Source: Alternaria dauci
Taxonomy: Eukaryota; Ascomycota; Dothideomycetes; Pleosporales; Pleosporaceae
Direction: 5' to 3'
DNA: 64,000 bases
Assembly: GCF_042100115.1 (NCBI RefSeq)
Contig: NC_091281.1
Coordinates: 1,612,001 to 1,676,000, forward strand
The first letter of the stretch is position 1; every line of letters starts with the position of its first letter. Shown one piece after another: positions 45,031-56,125 of this stretch. A program made the translations under genes and the position numbers. The notes under the pieces are model-generated. The model was not told the DNA's origin and searched no databases. It saw nothing but the letters and a program-made list of their open reading frames with translations.

Positions 45031-46038
45031 ATGGCTACATTACGACCACACATTGTCGACGCTCTTATCATTGGAGCAGGTCCCGCGGGATTGAACGCCG
45101 CCCTGCTTTTCGCACGGACTCGGGCTACAGCGATAGTATTTGACTCGCAAGAATACCGCAACGAGGGAATCAAGCACATGCACACTATCGCTAGCAGAGA
45201 TCACCACGATCCACATGATTTTCGTCGCACTGCTCGGGAACAAATCGAATCTCGATACGACACTATCTGGTTCCAACAAAGCAAGATCACTCATGCGAAT
45301 CAAAAGCAAATCGGAGAAGACAAGTACGACGGATTCGAAGTGCGCGACAGTAACGAAAAGACATACCTTGGGAAGAAGCTCATTCTCGCAACGGGATCAA
45401 GGGACATCTTACCAGATATCCCAGGGTACAGGGAGAACTGGCCAGAGCACATCTACCAGTGCTTAGCATGCGACGGCTACGAGCAGCGTGGCACTCCCAT
45501 CGGCTTCCTCGAGTTCAAACATCCTTCTCAGTTGAACCTCGTCATGATGGCTAGAGCATTCGACGACAGGCTCACCATCTTCAGCAATGGCGCTATCGCG
45601 GACGACCCTCCTATCCAACGAGCGCTAAAGGTTGCCCGAGCCTTTGGAGCGAAGGTAGACCCCCGCAAGATTGTGCGTTTCATCAACAATGGACCTTCAC
45701 ATGAAGACGGTATAACGATCGAGTTCGAAACAGGTGAGCCAGTGACTCTGGGCTTCCTTGTGCATCGTCCAGGCACTGTGAATAGGTCACAGCATCTGAT
45801 TGATCAGCTGGGCATTGAGACGGTTGATCCGGCCATGGGTGGGCATATCAAGATCACGAATCCAGCATCGAATGAGACAAGTGTGAGAGGGGTCTTTGCG
45901 GCGGGCGATACCATGCTTGTGATGAAGCAGGCGGCGCTAGCAATGGCGGAGGGAATGAGAGCGGCGTCCGGCGCAGGCATACAGATGGGACAGGAAAAGG
46001 CGGAGATTGCGCTCAAGCAGTTCGAGTCAAATATCTAG
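45031..46038 (+). CDS. Thioredoxin reductase-like FAD disulfide oxidoreductase (GliT/AclT-type)
   Basis: An intronless 335-residue flavoprotein. The FAD dinucleotide fold is DALIIGAGPAGLNAALLFARTRAT, the redox pair is C-x-x-C in YQCLACDGYEQRG, the ATG motif is LILATGSRDILPDIPGY, and the C-terminal FAD motif is VRGVFAAGDTMLVMKQAALAMAEG. The CxxC with a following GYEQR and the length match the fungal group that includes GliT and related oxidases that close dithiols to disulfides, rather than housekeeping thioredoxin reductase (CAVCDG, and a NADPH motif GxGxxA). The NADPH-binding motif here is degenerate (GFLEFKHPS in place of GGGDSA), as in GliT. No nonribosomal peptide synthetase is nearby, so self-protection or another dithiol substrate are open options. 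Confidence 0.8.
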   Translation: MATLRPHIVDALIIGAGPAGLNAALLFARTRATAIVFDSQEYRNEGIKHMHTIASRDHHDPHDFRRTAREQIESRYDTIWFQQSKITHANQKQIGEDKYDGFEVRDSNEKTYLGKKLILATGSRDILPDIPGYRENWPEHIYQCLACDGYEQRGTPIGFLEFKHPSQLNLVMMARAFDDRLTIFSNGAIADDPPIQRALKVARAFGAKVDPRKIVRFINNGPSHEDGITIEFETGEPVTLGFLVHRPGTVNRSQHLIDQLGIETVDPAMGGHIKITNPASNETSVRGVFAAGDTMLVMKQAALAMAEGMRAASGAGIQMGQEKAEIALKQFESNI

Positions 46039-49000
46039 GGAGTATTGAAAATGCTTGGAAGCACGTAGGAAACTGCGGGGCACTTGTGATTCTGTAATAG
46101 AGCAAATCTGGGTAACCATTCATGTATACGCCATTCGCCCACTCTTTTTGCACTCTTGGGGAGTAATGTGGCATCTCATCCTGCCAGTCTTGTTATGCTA
46201 GATCGGATATCAATCGGGCTCCTCGCAAGCGTGATTGTCGGGCTATTCACACAGCTGGGGTCAAGTGTAGTTCGTGGGGTCCTTAGCGAGTGTTCTAGTG
46301 GTAACGCAATGGACGTCATGTTGTTATTTTGCGTGCTGTATACTCGTTTAGGAAGGTGACAGGAACTTGACCGAGGCATTGATAGTTCGGAAAGAAGGCG
46401 AGCGCCAGGCGAGGCAGTTGATAGACGGATTCGCTGGCGCAACTTTCAGGACGAAAGTGGTTTATATGTATCTACGTCCAGACTTTACACTGCGCGAATT
46501 GATCTAATCGGGTTGCGATTGTTATTGATCCCGTTGGTCTGACCTGCCACTGCATAGGCTCGATCATAACCCTACCACTTTGCCCCTCGGGTTGACCTGG
46601 AACCACGCCCCAGCGATACAGGACGCGTGTCGCACCATGGCGCAGAGGGGTATTTGTCATTGGGATCTCTCTCCGCTGCAAGCAGTCTCCGAGTGCGTTG
46701 GTGATATGTCACTGTCAAAATGGCAAGCTGGATGAGTTGTTCAGGGATAAACCCTTGTAGGACTCATACAGATGGTGCGCTCTCAACTACTTGAGACCAG
46801 TGTCATCCATTAGTCTTGGAAGCAAGGATGCTGTACGGGCATATCGGCCTCTTAGAAGCATGGTGAAAAGGACAATCCTGCTTGTTTGCCGATCGCTATC
46901 GGGAGCACAATGGATTATGTGTACAGTAAGATTGTAGGTTGACTGAGTGGCACCCCTATCATTCACTCCAACGATACTGGAAGCAGACAGGTATGAGGCT
47001 ATCGGACCTCGGGAGGGTCAAACCAAGGCTAAGAGCATTCAATAAGCGAGAGAAGGAGTGTGTGCCAGTTTTGATAGACGAGAACATGTCTCCAGCCAGA
47101 TTGAGGCATGATGAAGCATGTGGATGCCTGTTCCGTCTCTTACAACATGGTCATCGCCGCTAATCTCACGTGAGCATACGGATTTAACACGGACTTTCGG
47201 ATTTCTTGTAAACTCTACTACGCTTTGGAAGAGACTCGCGTGCATGCTATTTTCCCATTTTGGCTTATTGGGTAGCAGTACATTATCATGGACTGTTCAC
47301 GTAGCTAACCCTGCGCCCGCTACGTCAGCAGACTATCAGCATGTGTTATACTCAGCTTCCCACCCACTACCTATTAGAAATGCCTGATCCCTAGTTCTCT
47401 CGCCGCGGAAGCTACTTGTACCTTTGCCCTGCTTTCTTCTCACCGATGATGCACCACACCGTTGGATGAGATTTCGCACCACCATCGCACAAGCAGCCAC
47501 ATGGCTCAAAGTGCGGTGACTCTCGTGCTACCACACACACGTTCGAGACGATACTGCAATTTGATGGTGTGTTGAGTGCTTCAAGAGCTGGAACCTTACG
47601 GGCGATGTTCGATAAAACCTGCGAGTCAGAAACGAAGTCTTTGCGCGGGCCGCTATGCCGTCATACGGAGTAGCCGACTTCCGGGTCCATGATCAGAGGG
47701 CAGAAATAAGTAACATGAGTCAATGTAGTGGAGTGATCGAAGCAGCTAGATTTCCTCGCACAGTTGGCACAGTCAAAAGATTGAACCTCGTGACGAACCA
47801 TCGATGTTTGCTTCGCCGGGATGCAACCTATTCGAGGACTGGCGGAGTCGCTTCGTTTGACTCCTCAATCCGCCTGTAGCCGTCCATCAGGCTCATTGGC
47901 TGCCCATCTTTTTCCATCGTAAAAACATCCTACACATCCGGTTAATCTAATTCAGCCAGTAAGCACCAGCGCATAACGCCTTGCCCAGCCGGTTGTGGCA
48001 GGTCCTGCGCTTCTCATGTGCCGAAGTAGGCAGTGTCCGCATCGCTTTGGGGCGTCACCTTGCGAGGCCTCTCATCGAATGATGTGGGGTGCCGGTGTGA
48101 CGGTCGGTGGGGGGCTGATGTGAGAGGAATGACAACGTAAGTCGACACGCACAGAGTGTGTTGCGTCATCTGTCTTATTCATCGTGGAAGCGATGGGCTG
48201 AGCTATCGAAAAAGTGGGCGTCAGGCCCTCTAGTCTGTCCGTAGATGTAGGTACAAGTGGCTATGCATGTGTGGGGCGGCATCGGCCCGCCGCAACAATC
48301 CCGTACCGATCACGACCGGCCGGCGAAAGCTTGACGTTGTTACTCCACGACTCCAATCCTTTCGATATGTTTTCCGCTAGATCGCCACCGGACAAGAATC
48401 ACATACCTTGTCCCATGTTGTCTTCTCATAATATAAAGGGCCACACACTTGCGACATGATAAGCCAGGCCGATAGCTGACCCACCTCAGCACTAGTTTGT
48501 CTGCAAGTCTAAGCCACTAGTCCAATCCCCACCCCTACACCGGGTACAGGAACGGCCCCATTGATCCTAGCTTTTCTGTGGTCCACTCAATCACACATGT
48601 TCCTGCTCCTGTGATTGGTGAAAGCATGTGAACGTGTGGAAAGGCAGCGGGCTATCTTACGCCTATGTTTAGATGGCGCCTAACCTCCCACGCATCCTGC
48701 GGGAACTTGAGGTGGGAGCTGGTGTTCGGCGGGCAGCGCCGGCGGGAAGTTCTCGTGAGGTGGGATGATGCGGTAAGACGTTCAACTGCATTCTTCGAAA
48801 ATGAGAGAACAGAGTTGCTGGACTGACTGGGGATAGTTCGGAAAATTTTGGCTTAACCATGACTGTTCAACGAGCCAACAGCGTAAATTCTTACTTACCA
48901 TGACAAACATTCGGACCATGAGCTACCCGTCCAGGCTTGCATTTTTGGCGAACCAACATGCCATGCTGCCAATTCCTCGATCGTCCTCCATGTCGATCCC

Positions 49001-49774
49001 AATGGTCCTGTCGACCCAAGCGCCCGGCCCAGTAATTCCTAGCAACCAGCAATCAGCATGGCCTGTTTGCGCCCCAAGCGCAGGCTTGGGAGGCGAGCCC
49101 GAGATACAGGTACAGGCCGTGTCAGTGAGATGCAGTCAACATACCTGATTTTGCTTATTAAAAAATTTCCTATTGACGGCAATGCCGCTTTACGCCAGCT
49201 GTCGATTGAGTGGATGACAATACTGAGTAGATTTGTGTAAATTATTCATTGACCGGCACTGCTGTGCTGAACACTTCTTTGCCGTAGTTTTCGCTGATTA
49301 AGAGAGATTCGCAAAGGTGTAATTGCGGGGTGTGGTGCTGAGCGCCAACGGTACGTGGGGCACGAGTAAGATGATGTACACGATACGGAGCTAGACACGG
49401 AAACGAGGCTTGTGAAAGGCGGATTGGCATAGCGAATCAGTTGAGGCATACCCCACTGCACATGCTAGTGAGATATTATTCATGGTGGGTAATATATTAC
49501 ACGTGCACCAATAAAGATGCGCTGAGAGAGAATCCTACGACATTACTCGCTATCCGCTCTATTGAGACGCCTAGACCCTTTGAAGAACTGGCAACCTAGA
49601 GTGTGTGCCGGCGGTATGAGGATGAGGTGGAGATAAAGGAAGCATGCCTGAGAACGATGCAAAAGAACGAAGATTGCTAGAGCCTTCCCAATAAATATGA
49701 TGACGGGGTACATGCGTGGGGTTCTATCATCTAATACAAGAGATTACAAACCGTTGACAGTGCGACTATGTAGA
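46039..49774. other. 3.7-kb gene-poor region
   Basis: I read both strands and found only short frames with no recognisable domain, start context or splice pattern. No terminal inverted repeats or long direct repeats were noticed. It may be decayed sequence or hold a non-coding RNA. Confidence 0.4.
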
Positions 49775-51291
49775 TCACACTGTATTTACGCGTAAGCAGC
49801 TTTGGGTTTGCGTTGCCATCTGGCGCTTGACGTTCTCTGGAGCAGCTGACATGGTGATCCTGAAAGTCTCGCGTACGCGGCTCCTAAGCGACTTCTCCAT
49901 AGCCACGTAAACGCCGCATTGGATACCTGTCTCGGCGGTGTTGACCGGGTTGCAGTAGCGCTTAGAGAACTTGTCTATGAGCTTCTCCAATCTGCAAAGC
50001 TCAGCCAGGATATGATTCGTTCGGTAGGTATGTTCGTGTTCAGAGCTCAAATCGCCGTTGAAGATACGCGGATGGGATAACATATCCATATGAGTCACCG
50101 TGGAAAAACATCCGTCCTGCTGAGTAACACCAGCGATTTCTTCATACCAAGATAGTATCTTCATCATCGTCAAATTGATTGTCGCGGAGTAATGAGGGTT
50201 CGATGCGCATTCGCAGCTCAAGAGCGTGTAGAGTCTGTCAATCGCCGCTGTGTTCGTCGAAAGTACTGACCCCAATGTAGGGAGACTATCAAGCGAGTCA
50301 AACTCCCCAGCAGCGGACTGAGTCTCAGGTGGAGCATACAGACTGCACAGTATCTGGAACGCGAATTGAGTACAATCGTGCCTCATAGGGATATGAGAAA
50401 TTGGTGGCGTCGGTAGAGGGGAAGCCATCATGGGCGGCGGCGAAACCATTGTCTTCTCTTGCCGTGCGTCGTCTGGTCCTATCACACCGAGGAATTGATG
50501 ACTAAAAGCTGCTGAGATCTGCGTTTGATCCAATGGAGGCAGCATCTCAGGCTGACTTTGCACGCTGGTGGATCGGACGTGTCCATGGAAAGCCGTGTGT
50601 GGTGGAGGATACTGTGGTACGGGAGCAAACAAGTCCGCCTGTTGTGCAAAAAGCATTTGTTCACCGTTGGACCAGGTATTTGAATGTGGACCAATACCTT
50701 CAGAGGACCTGGAAGATTGGCTACCCTCGAACCTGTTCCCCAGGAATGCATCCTGATAGTGGTACTCTGGTGTACGAGGACCGAAACAGAGGGGGTCTGT
50801 CGGCTCCGGAGAACTCTCATACGTGTATGATGTGGTGCGCGGAAGTAGATCCACTCTGGCTCCAAGGGGTACATAGGAGCCTGCGGGTGACATGTCGCGC
50901 TTGATGGATCCGTCGATGTTTCTGTTCTTGCGCGGTTTTCCCAACCTGGATCCATGTGAGTTCGAGTCTCGAGCAAGAAAGAAGTCGAAAATACCTCATA
51001 GAAGGTGAGTAATTGCAACAAATGTTCATAGTGCCGCATCGGTGGCATGTTGGCCGAACTTTATCGCACTTCACCTACATTGATGTTAGGAGAAATTATT
51101 GATTCACAGATATATGAAGTGCATACCTTGGCACGGGAGCAAGCGTCGCAAGAAGCTCTCATTTTGCGGATTTTCGGCACTCCGTTCAAAGAAGTGGGCA
51201 TGATGGCGATCTCGTGTCCGGCCATCATGTCATCTATCGGCGGCGATCGTGAATGAAGTGGCGGGAATGCTTGAGTAGAGGCGTGGAACAT
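49775..51291 (-). CDS. AflR-type Zn2Cys6 regulator
   Basis: Three exons (51127-51291, 50995-51074, 49775-50945) encode 471 residues. The zinc cluster is complete: CDACSRAKVKCDKVRPTC, then CGTMNICC and the basic SPSMRLGKPRKNR. The RxGKPRK tail after the cluster is typical of the AflR family. The C-terminal half has the AflR-type domain: FAFQILCSLYAPPE, LLSCECASNPHYSATINLTMMKILSWYEEI, then LIDKFSKRYC. Members control one secondary-metabolite cluster each, but no polyketide synthase or NRPS is in the window. A TATATAAT-like box about 65 bases upstream (51355-51363) favours the ATG at 51291 over the one at 51342. Each intron joins without loss of frame. Confidence 0.85.
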
Positions 51292-51354
51292 TGTGTCTAT
51301 GATTGATGGTGTGACTGTGTGATGAAGCGCAGAAGTAGGCATGAAGAAGGATGT

Positions 51355-51363
51355 ATTATATAG
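51355..51363 (-). promoter_or_regulatory. TATA box of the AflR-type regulator
   Basis: TATATAATA on the minus strand sits about 65 bases before the ATG at 51291 and only 13 before an earlier ATG, which is why the later start was chosen. Confidence 0.4.
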
Positions 51364-53487
51364 AATGAATGACACAAAAACAGCTCCGTTATGAACTAGG
51401 TTGAATCCAGGAATGATCGTACTTGGTATCGTGGTGCAGTGGGCGTATCTGGGCTGCATATGTCTGCCAAGCAGGACTAGGCGTTGAGCTGATATTTGGA
51501 AGTGCAGGGGCAGGGAACCCTGCAGCCATTGCGGACGGACGTGCTCTGGATGGCACATGGGGGCTGAAGGCTTACCGGCGAACTTGCATCATGCTCCATT
51601 AAGCCTAGCGTGTTGGGTAGGCTGCGAGACCACATGCGCGCATTTTCGTTCACCAGTAACATTGCGGCACTTTCTGTCTCATTGATGATGGGCTGGAAGC
51701 CTTGCCGAATAAGTTGTTGGCAAACGTGTGTGGTAATTATGGCGTAGTAGGAGGCTACCAATATCGAGCACAGTCGTTGCTCGAGGGAAGAGATTATACT
51801 GGATTCCGTGCCGCATGGTCGGTACACGATGAGGCTTGGTGACCTGCGGCTTCGGTTTGAAGTGAAAAGCTAGCCGCATTAGATGGAGAAATCCACGAGG
51901 GCTGCACCAAAGGTCCCATTTGTGAGGTACACTCTATCTGCGTCTTGCAGCGGCGTTGGTTCAGAATCGCAATACCTAGCTTTCTAGTCATCAAGACCCT
52001 GTAAATGATATGCAGACAGCTTCCCTGTGCGTGGGGTTTTCCTAGCGCTGACTTGCCTTGTTCGGGCTACCTACACAGAAAGAACGACGCTTATCGGTTT
52101 TTGCTACGGCGCGGACTAAGCCTCGCATGCTTGATATAGTGAGGTGACAGTGAGATTCTCGGTGTGTATAGTACACAATAGCGTGTCCAGCAATCGTCGG
52201 TACTCCTTAGGGCTGAACGTGTTGTAGGACAGTAGCCCACCGCCGTTGAGCCATTAGAAAAGCGACAGACATGGCTCGTAGCATGGGTCAGATGCTGCAG
52301 AAAATCCAAAGCGCCTGCTTTGATTGGGCCTACTCTTTAGCACTGTACGACCATTAGATATGGTCGGGAACAGACGTTGGCCGGAGCTGGGCTGATGCGG
52401 GCCGATCATAGATCGCAAGGCTCGCTTGTGCACTCCGCAGCCGTCCATCTCGCGGAATCTTAGTCTCGAGGTTTCCAGCTTTGTGCAACGATTTTGTCGA
52501 GAAATGAGACGCAAGGAGGCATTGCAAGATGAGTACTGCTTACCTGGGTACGCTCAGCCTCAGGCACAAACCAAGGCAAGCGAAAGAGCAAGCCACACCT
52601 GCTGTCACGTCAGGACTGCGATACAGGCAGTGCGGCAGCGACAGCCGCATCGGCGAGTACATCGACCCCATGCAGAGAGTTTTCGATCATTGACTACCAC
52701 GAGAAGGAGGGGCGGAAAATCGCTTGTCGTAAGTGCGCAGTGTTGGGGCGCAGACGTAGGTGAAGGTGGGCGAACCGGAGGATCAGGGACGGCACTGGGA
52801 AATAACCGCCCGCACTAACTTGATTGGTGCGTAGTGCGGGGTCACATTGGTTGTCACTCTACCCCCCTATTTCGACGGCAAGCGTGCGCCACATGACCTG
52901 GAAACGTTCGCAATCCACAGTACGTTCCAAAATGTAAAGTTCAATCACTTGGATACAAGGAAGGCATTCGACCTGTGCATAACCAACCCTGGAATACCGA
53001 GCCTAGGACAAGGCGCACCCCGACTCCAGATCGCTTAATATTTGACTCCCCAGGGATCATGATTCTCAGACTTGAAACACAGGATGCCCTCCGACGTAGT
53101 ATGCACGATGATGGCGAAATCGCGAAGCTCCTACATGTTACTATCACGCGCTGCGCAAAGTGGCCGGTAGCGCACGATCCTACACCACACGACCAGCTAT
53201 TGAATCCTAGGCTTCACCCCGGACAAGGGCATAGTGACATGCTGGAATGAAGACATGCTCGAAGTTGAGTTCAGTGGCTGCGAGGTCGGAAAGCGAAGAA
53301 ATTAATGGGAACGTGGTGCGCCGTTTAACGTCTTGGGTTGGACAGCGACATGAGCAGGACTGCCGCATGCGACCGCAATTCAGACCGTGTATCACAACCA
53401 CCGGACTTCTTTCTACTTGAGCTTGGATTGCGCTATCTTCCTACCCGACACCACTGTTCGCTGGTATACTAGCCACGGGTGCAGCAA
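51364..53487. other. Gene-poor region between regulator and arsenate reductase
   Basis: About 2.1 kb with short frames only. One frame on the minus strand (51477-51827) has a mildly helical, protein-like composition but no known domain. I do not call it. Confidence 0.4.
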
Positions 53488-54082
53488 CTACTGTTCTGCC
53501 GACCAGACGCTGGCGTCGTATTCGATCATCCACTGCACGTACTCATCGCCCGCAGTTGCCCATCCTTTCACGCCCTCATGGAGCACGAGACTCTCCATCT
53601 GCTCATCTCCTTGATTCGCTATATGGTCGGCGAACCAACCTGCGGCACGGGTGCCACGTCCCTTCGAAGAAGCTGTATTGCGATAATGCTTAGCGCTGCT
53701 TAAAGTGTAGTGGCTGTCGCGCAGGAGTGGCCTTACAGCAGTACCAGATTATCTTGCTTTGACCTGCCTCTTTGAAGAGCGCATATAGAGTGGGTATCGT
53801 GGGGTACAAGCTCTGCGCAGGAAGGTTGATGGCACCGCGAATAGTGCCACCCTGTCTCAACTGATTAGCTTGACAATAAGGTGCGTAAGTGAAGATTAAC
53901 GCAACCTCGTAGTCATTACGACGCAAGTCTACAAGAACAAAATTCCTGCTGGAAGTATCCGCACTTTGCTTCAGCATGTTCAGGACTTCTTCTCGGCGGA
54001 TGGGGTTAGGCGTGCTTCTGGGCGCTGGGTACGCAGCATGCCATGGCGAGGGTGGAATACTGGTCGTGGTGGACGTGGCCAT
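53488..54082 (-). CDS. ACR2: Acr2/Cdc25-type arsenate reductase (rhodanese fold)
   Basis: Three exons (53906-54082, 53737-53851, 53488-53672) give 158 residues. The rhodanese fold is seen in IRREEVLNMLKQSA, FVLVDLRRNDYEGGTIRGAINLPAQSLYP and KIIWYC. The active-site loop is C-x5-R (CSSSKGR) followed by GTRAAGWFADHI, the signature of yeast Acr2 and Cdc25-like reductases. It converts arsenate to arsenite in the cytosol for export. The last intron falls one base after the catalytic Cys codon, so splicing is needed to build the loop. An upstream in-frame ATG at 54133 would add 17 basic residues. It diverges from ACR3 in the classical arsenic-resistance arrangement. Confidence 0.85.
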
Positions 54083-54437
54083 TTTTCGAAATCTTGTCGA
54101 GGATTTGCAAGCAACTTCAATTTTTCGCAGCATTTGAAAGCGGCTGTGGATCTAGAGATCTCTCCACGTGCTGGCGTTGAGATGTTTGGTATGTCACTGG
54201 TGGGCAATGATTGGCCCAAATCTCAGGTCAAGGCTAGCCCTTCCAACGTATACTTTTGCCTTGCGTCTTCTCTGGTATGTCACTGCTGGAACATGATTGG
54301 ACGAATTCTAATCGATATGCCATTGCCGTTTACAACGAAATACATAAAATGTAGATGCCATGTACTCAGTATCAGTATTTTCGCTCATCAACAATTACAA
54401 TTTCAGGTTACCTAGCTATCACAAAAGCACAAGGACC
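54083..54437. promoter_or_regulatory. Divergent ACR2-ACR3 promoter
   Basis: 355 bases separate the two starts, so both genes can respond to the same regulator. The space contains a 28-bp direct repeat (54187-54214 and 54273-54300) and two inverted CCAAT boxes at the repeat ends. The factor that binds is unknown. Confidence 0.6.
54187..54300. repeat. 28-bp direct repeat in the ACR2-ACR3 promoter
   Basis: Copies at 54187-54214 and 54273-54300, start to start 86 bases, identical at 24 of 28 positions. Both begin with TGGTATGTCACTG and end with ATGATTGG. The sequence between the copies is not conserved, which suggests selection for a binding site instead of recent duplication. Confidence 0.65.
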
Positions 54438-55704
54438 ATGTCTCAACCATCAGCTCCGGCGCCGCAGCCCAATCCTACTCAAACTTTCTCATCCGACAAA
54501 GACACCGACGAAGAGAGTCTTCAACTCGAAGAACAAGCAGTGCCCAACGTCTCAGTGATCAGAGGGCTAGGATTCCTCGATCGTTTCCTCGCGCTCTGGA
54601 TTCTCCTCGCTATGGCGGTCGGCATTCTTCTCGGTAACTTCGTCAAAGAAGTTGGACCAGCACTCCAAAAGGGCAAATTCGTTGGGGTATCCATACCTAT
54701 TGCCTTGGGCCTACTAGTCATGATGTATCCTATCTTGTGCAAGGTGCGCTACGAGACTTTACACCGTCTTTTCCGCACTCGCGCGCTCTGGGTACAGATT
54801 GCCTTCAGTATCGTCATGAACTGGATCGTCGCTCCATTACTTATGGTAATTATCCATCCTCATATTCCATGTTGGTGATAGACTAACCCTGGCTAGCTCG
54901 GTCTTGCGTGGGCCTTTCTTCCAGACCAAAGCGACCTGCGAACAGGATTGGTGTTGGTTGGGTTGGCACGATGCATTGCAATGGTATGCTTGTTCATGTC
55001 CTGAAGCCACATTTCCTGTTTTCTTTACTAAAACATGCTTTCAGGTCCTAATTTGGAACGGGCTCGCCGGCGGCGACGATGAATACTGCGCCATATTAGT
55101 AGCAGTCAACTCCATTCTCCAGATGATACTCTACGCACCCCTCGCTATCCTCTTCGTTAAGGTCATCAGTCGCGAAACCGGCACCGTCGTCGTCTCCTAC
55201 GAAACAGTTGCCACAAGCGTCGCCGTATTCCTTGGTATACCACTTGGCGCTGCGATTCTGACACGCCTTTCGCTTCGCAAGCTGGCAGGTGCGCAGTGGT
55301 ATGAGCAAGTCTTTCTCAAGTGGCTCGCGCCTTGGTCTCTCATCGGTCTTCTTTACACCATCCTCGTACTCTTCGCCTCCCAAGGACGACAGGTTGTTCA
55401 CCAAATCGTCTCCGTCGTTCGAACCGCTGCACCCCTGATTGTATACTTCATCGTCATCTTCTTCTTTACACTCTTCGTCTGCAACAAGCTCGGATATGGA
55501 TACAAGTTGGGTGCAACACAGAGTTTCACAGCTGCGAGCAACAACTTTGAGCTTGCTATCGCTGTGGCTGTCGCGACATATGGCCCTAACAGTGACCAGG
55601 CACTTGCCGCCACAGTAGGACCTCTCATTGAAGTTCCTGTGCTGATCGGCTTGGTGTATCTGGTGAAGTGGATGGGTAAGAGGTGGGCGTGGAAGAAGGT
55701 CTAG
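54438..55704 (+). CDS. ACR3: Arsenite efflux transporter ACR3
   Basis: Three exons (54438-54845, 54897-54983, 55045-55704) encode 384 residues, the normal length. It is a plasma-membrane As(III)/H+ antiporter of the BART superfamily. The N-terminus is soluble (about 45 residues), then ten hydrophobic segments, starting FLDRFLALWILLAMAVGILLGNF. Family motifs are [44 protein letters not shown], with the essential cysteine in LARCIAM, and ATQSFTAASNNFELAIAVAVATYG with ...ALAATVGPLIEVPVLI. The middle exon is exactly 29 codons and completes [12 protein letters not shown], so the splicing is certain. Paired with ACR2. Confidence 0.93.
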
Positions 55705-56125
55705 TTGACGATGAATCTTGTCGTTTCCATGTATGATCTGACTAAATCATACCTTTTCTTGTACATATCGCTTCAACCATACGCTCAGCAATTGAGCCGT
55801 GTGGAACTGTATAATTATCCTACTCTTCCTGAGCTCTTACGCACACACGCACACACATTGCTTCTTTCTAGCAAACTTTACTGCCTATAGCATGCAACAA
55901 TTGATGTTAGTTGACGAAGTTTGGAACGCCAGATTAGCTTTACGAAAGCAGTTGAGCGCGCCATCAGAAGAAAGACTAAAGTAGTCGCCGACTAAGCTCA
56001 TTTATGGCTAGCGCGAGCACGTTTCGGAGCTAAGACCAATCTCGATTTCTCCACGGAGATTCATCCTCGCGACCCTGCCTCTCATAGGTTATGCAACCCA
56101 CCGTCCACGAGGGGCAACGTATCAT
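55705..56125. other. Intergenic between ACR3 and a Zn2Cys6 regulator
   Basis: No gene seen. It contains an ACACACGCACACACA run (about 55845) downstream of ACR3. Confidence 0.45.

Noticed and set aside
46039..49774. Possible LTR retrotransposon in the gene-poor gap
   Set aside because: No long direct repeats, primer-binding site or reverse-transcriptase motif could be seen.
51477..51827. 116-codon minus-strand frame upstream of the AflR-type regulator
   Set aside because: Looks mildly protein-like, but I recognise no family and no splice partner.
45031..55704. One large arsenic-redox island joining the reductase at 45 kb with ACR2-ACR3
   Set aside because: Almost 8 kb and an unrelated regulator separate them, and there is no shared motif. 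The reductase pairs better with the regulator at 41 kb.
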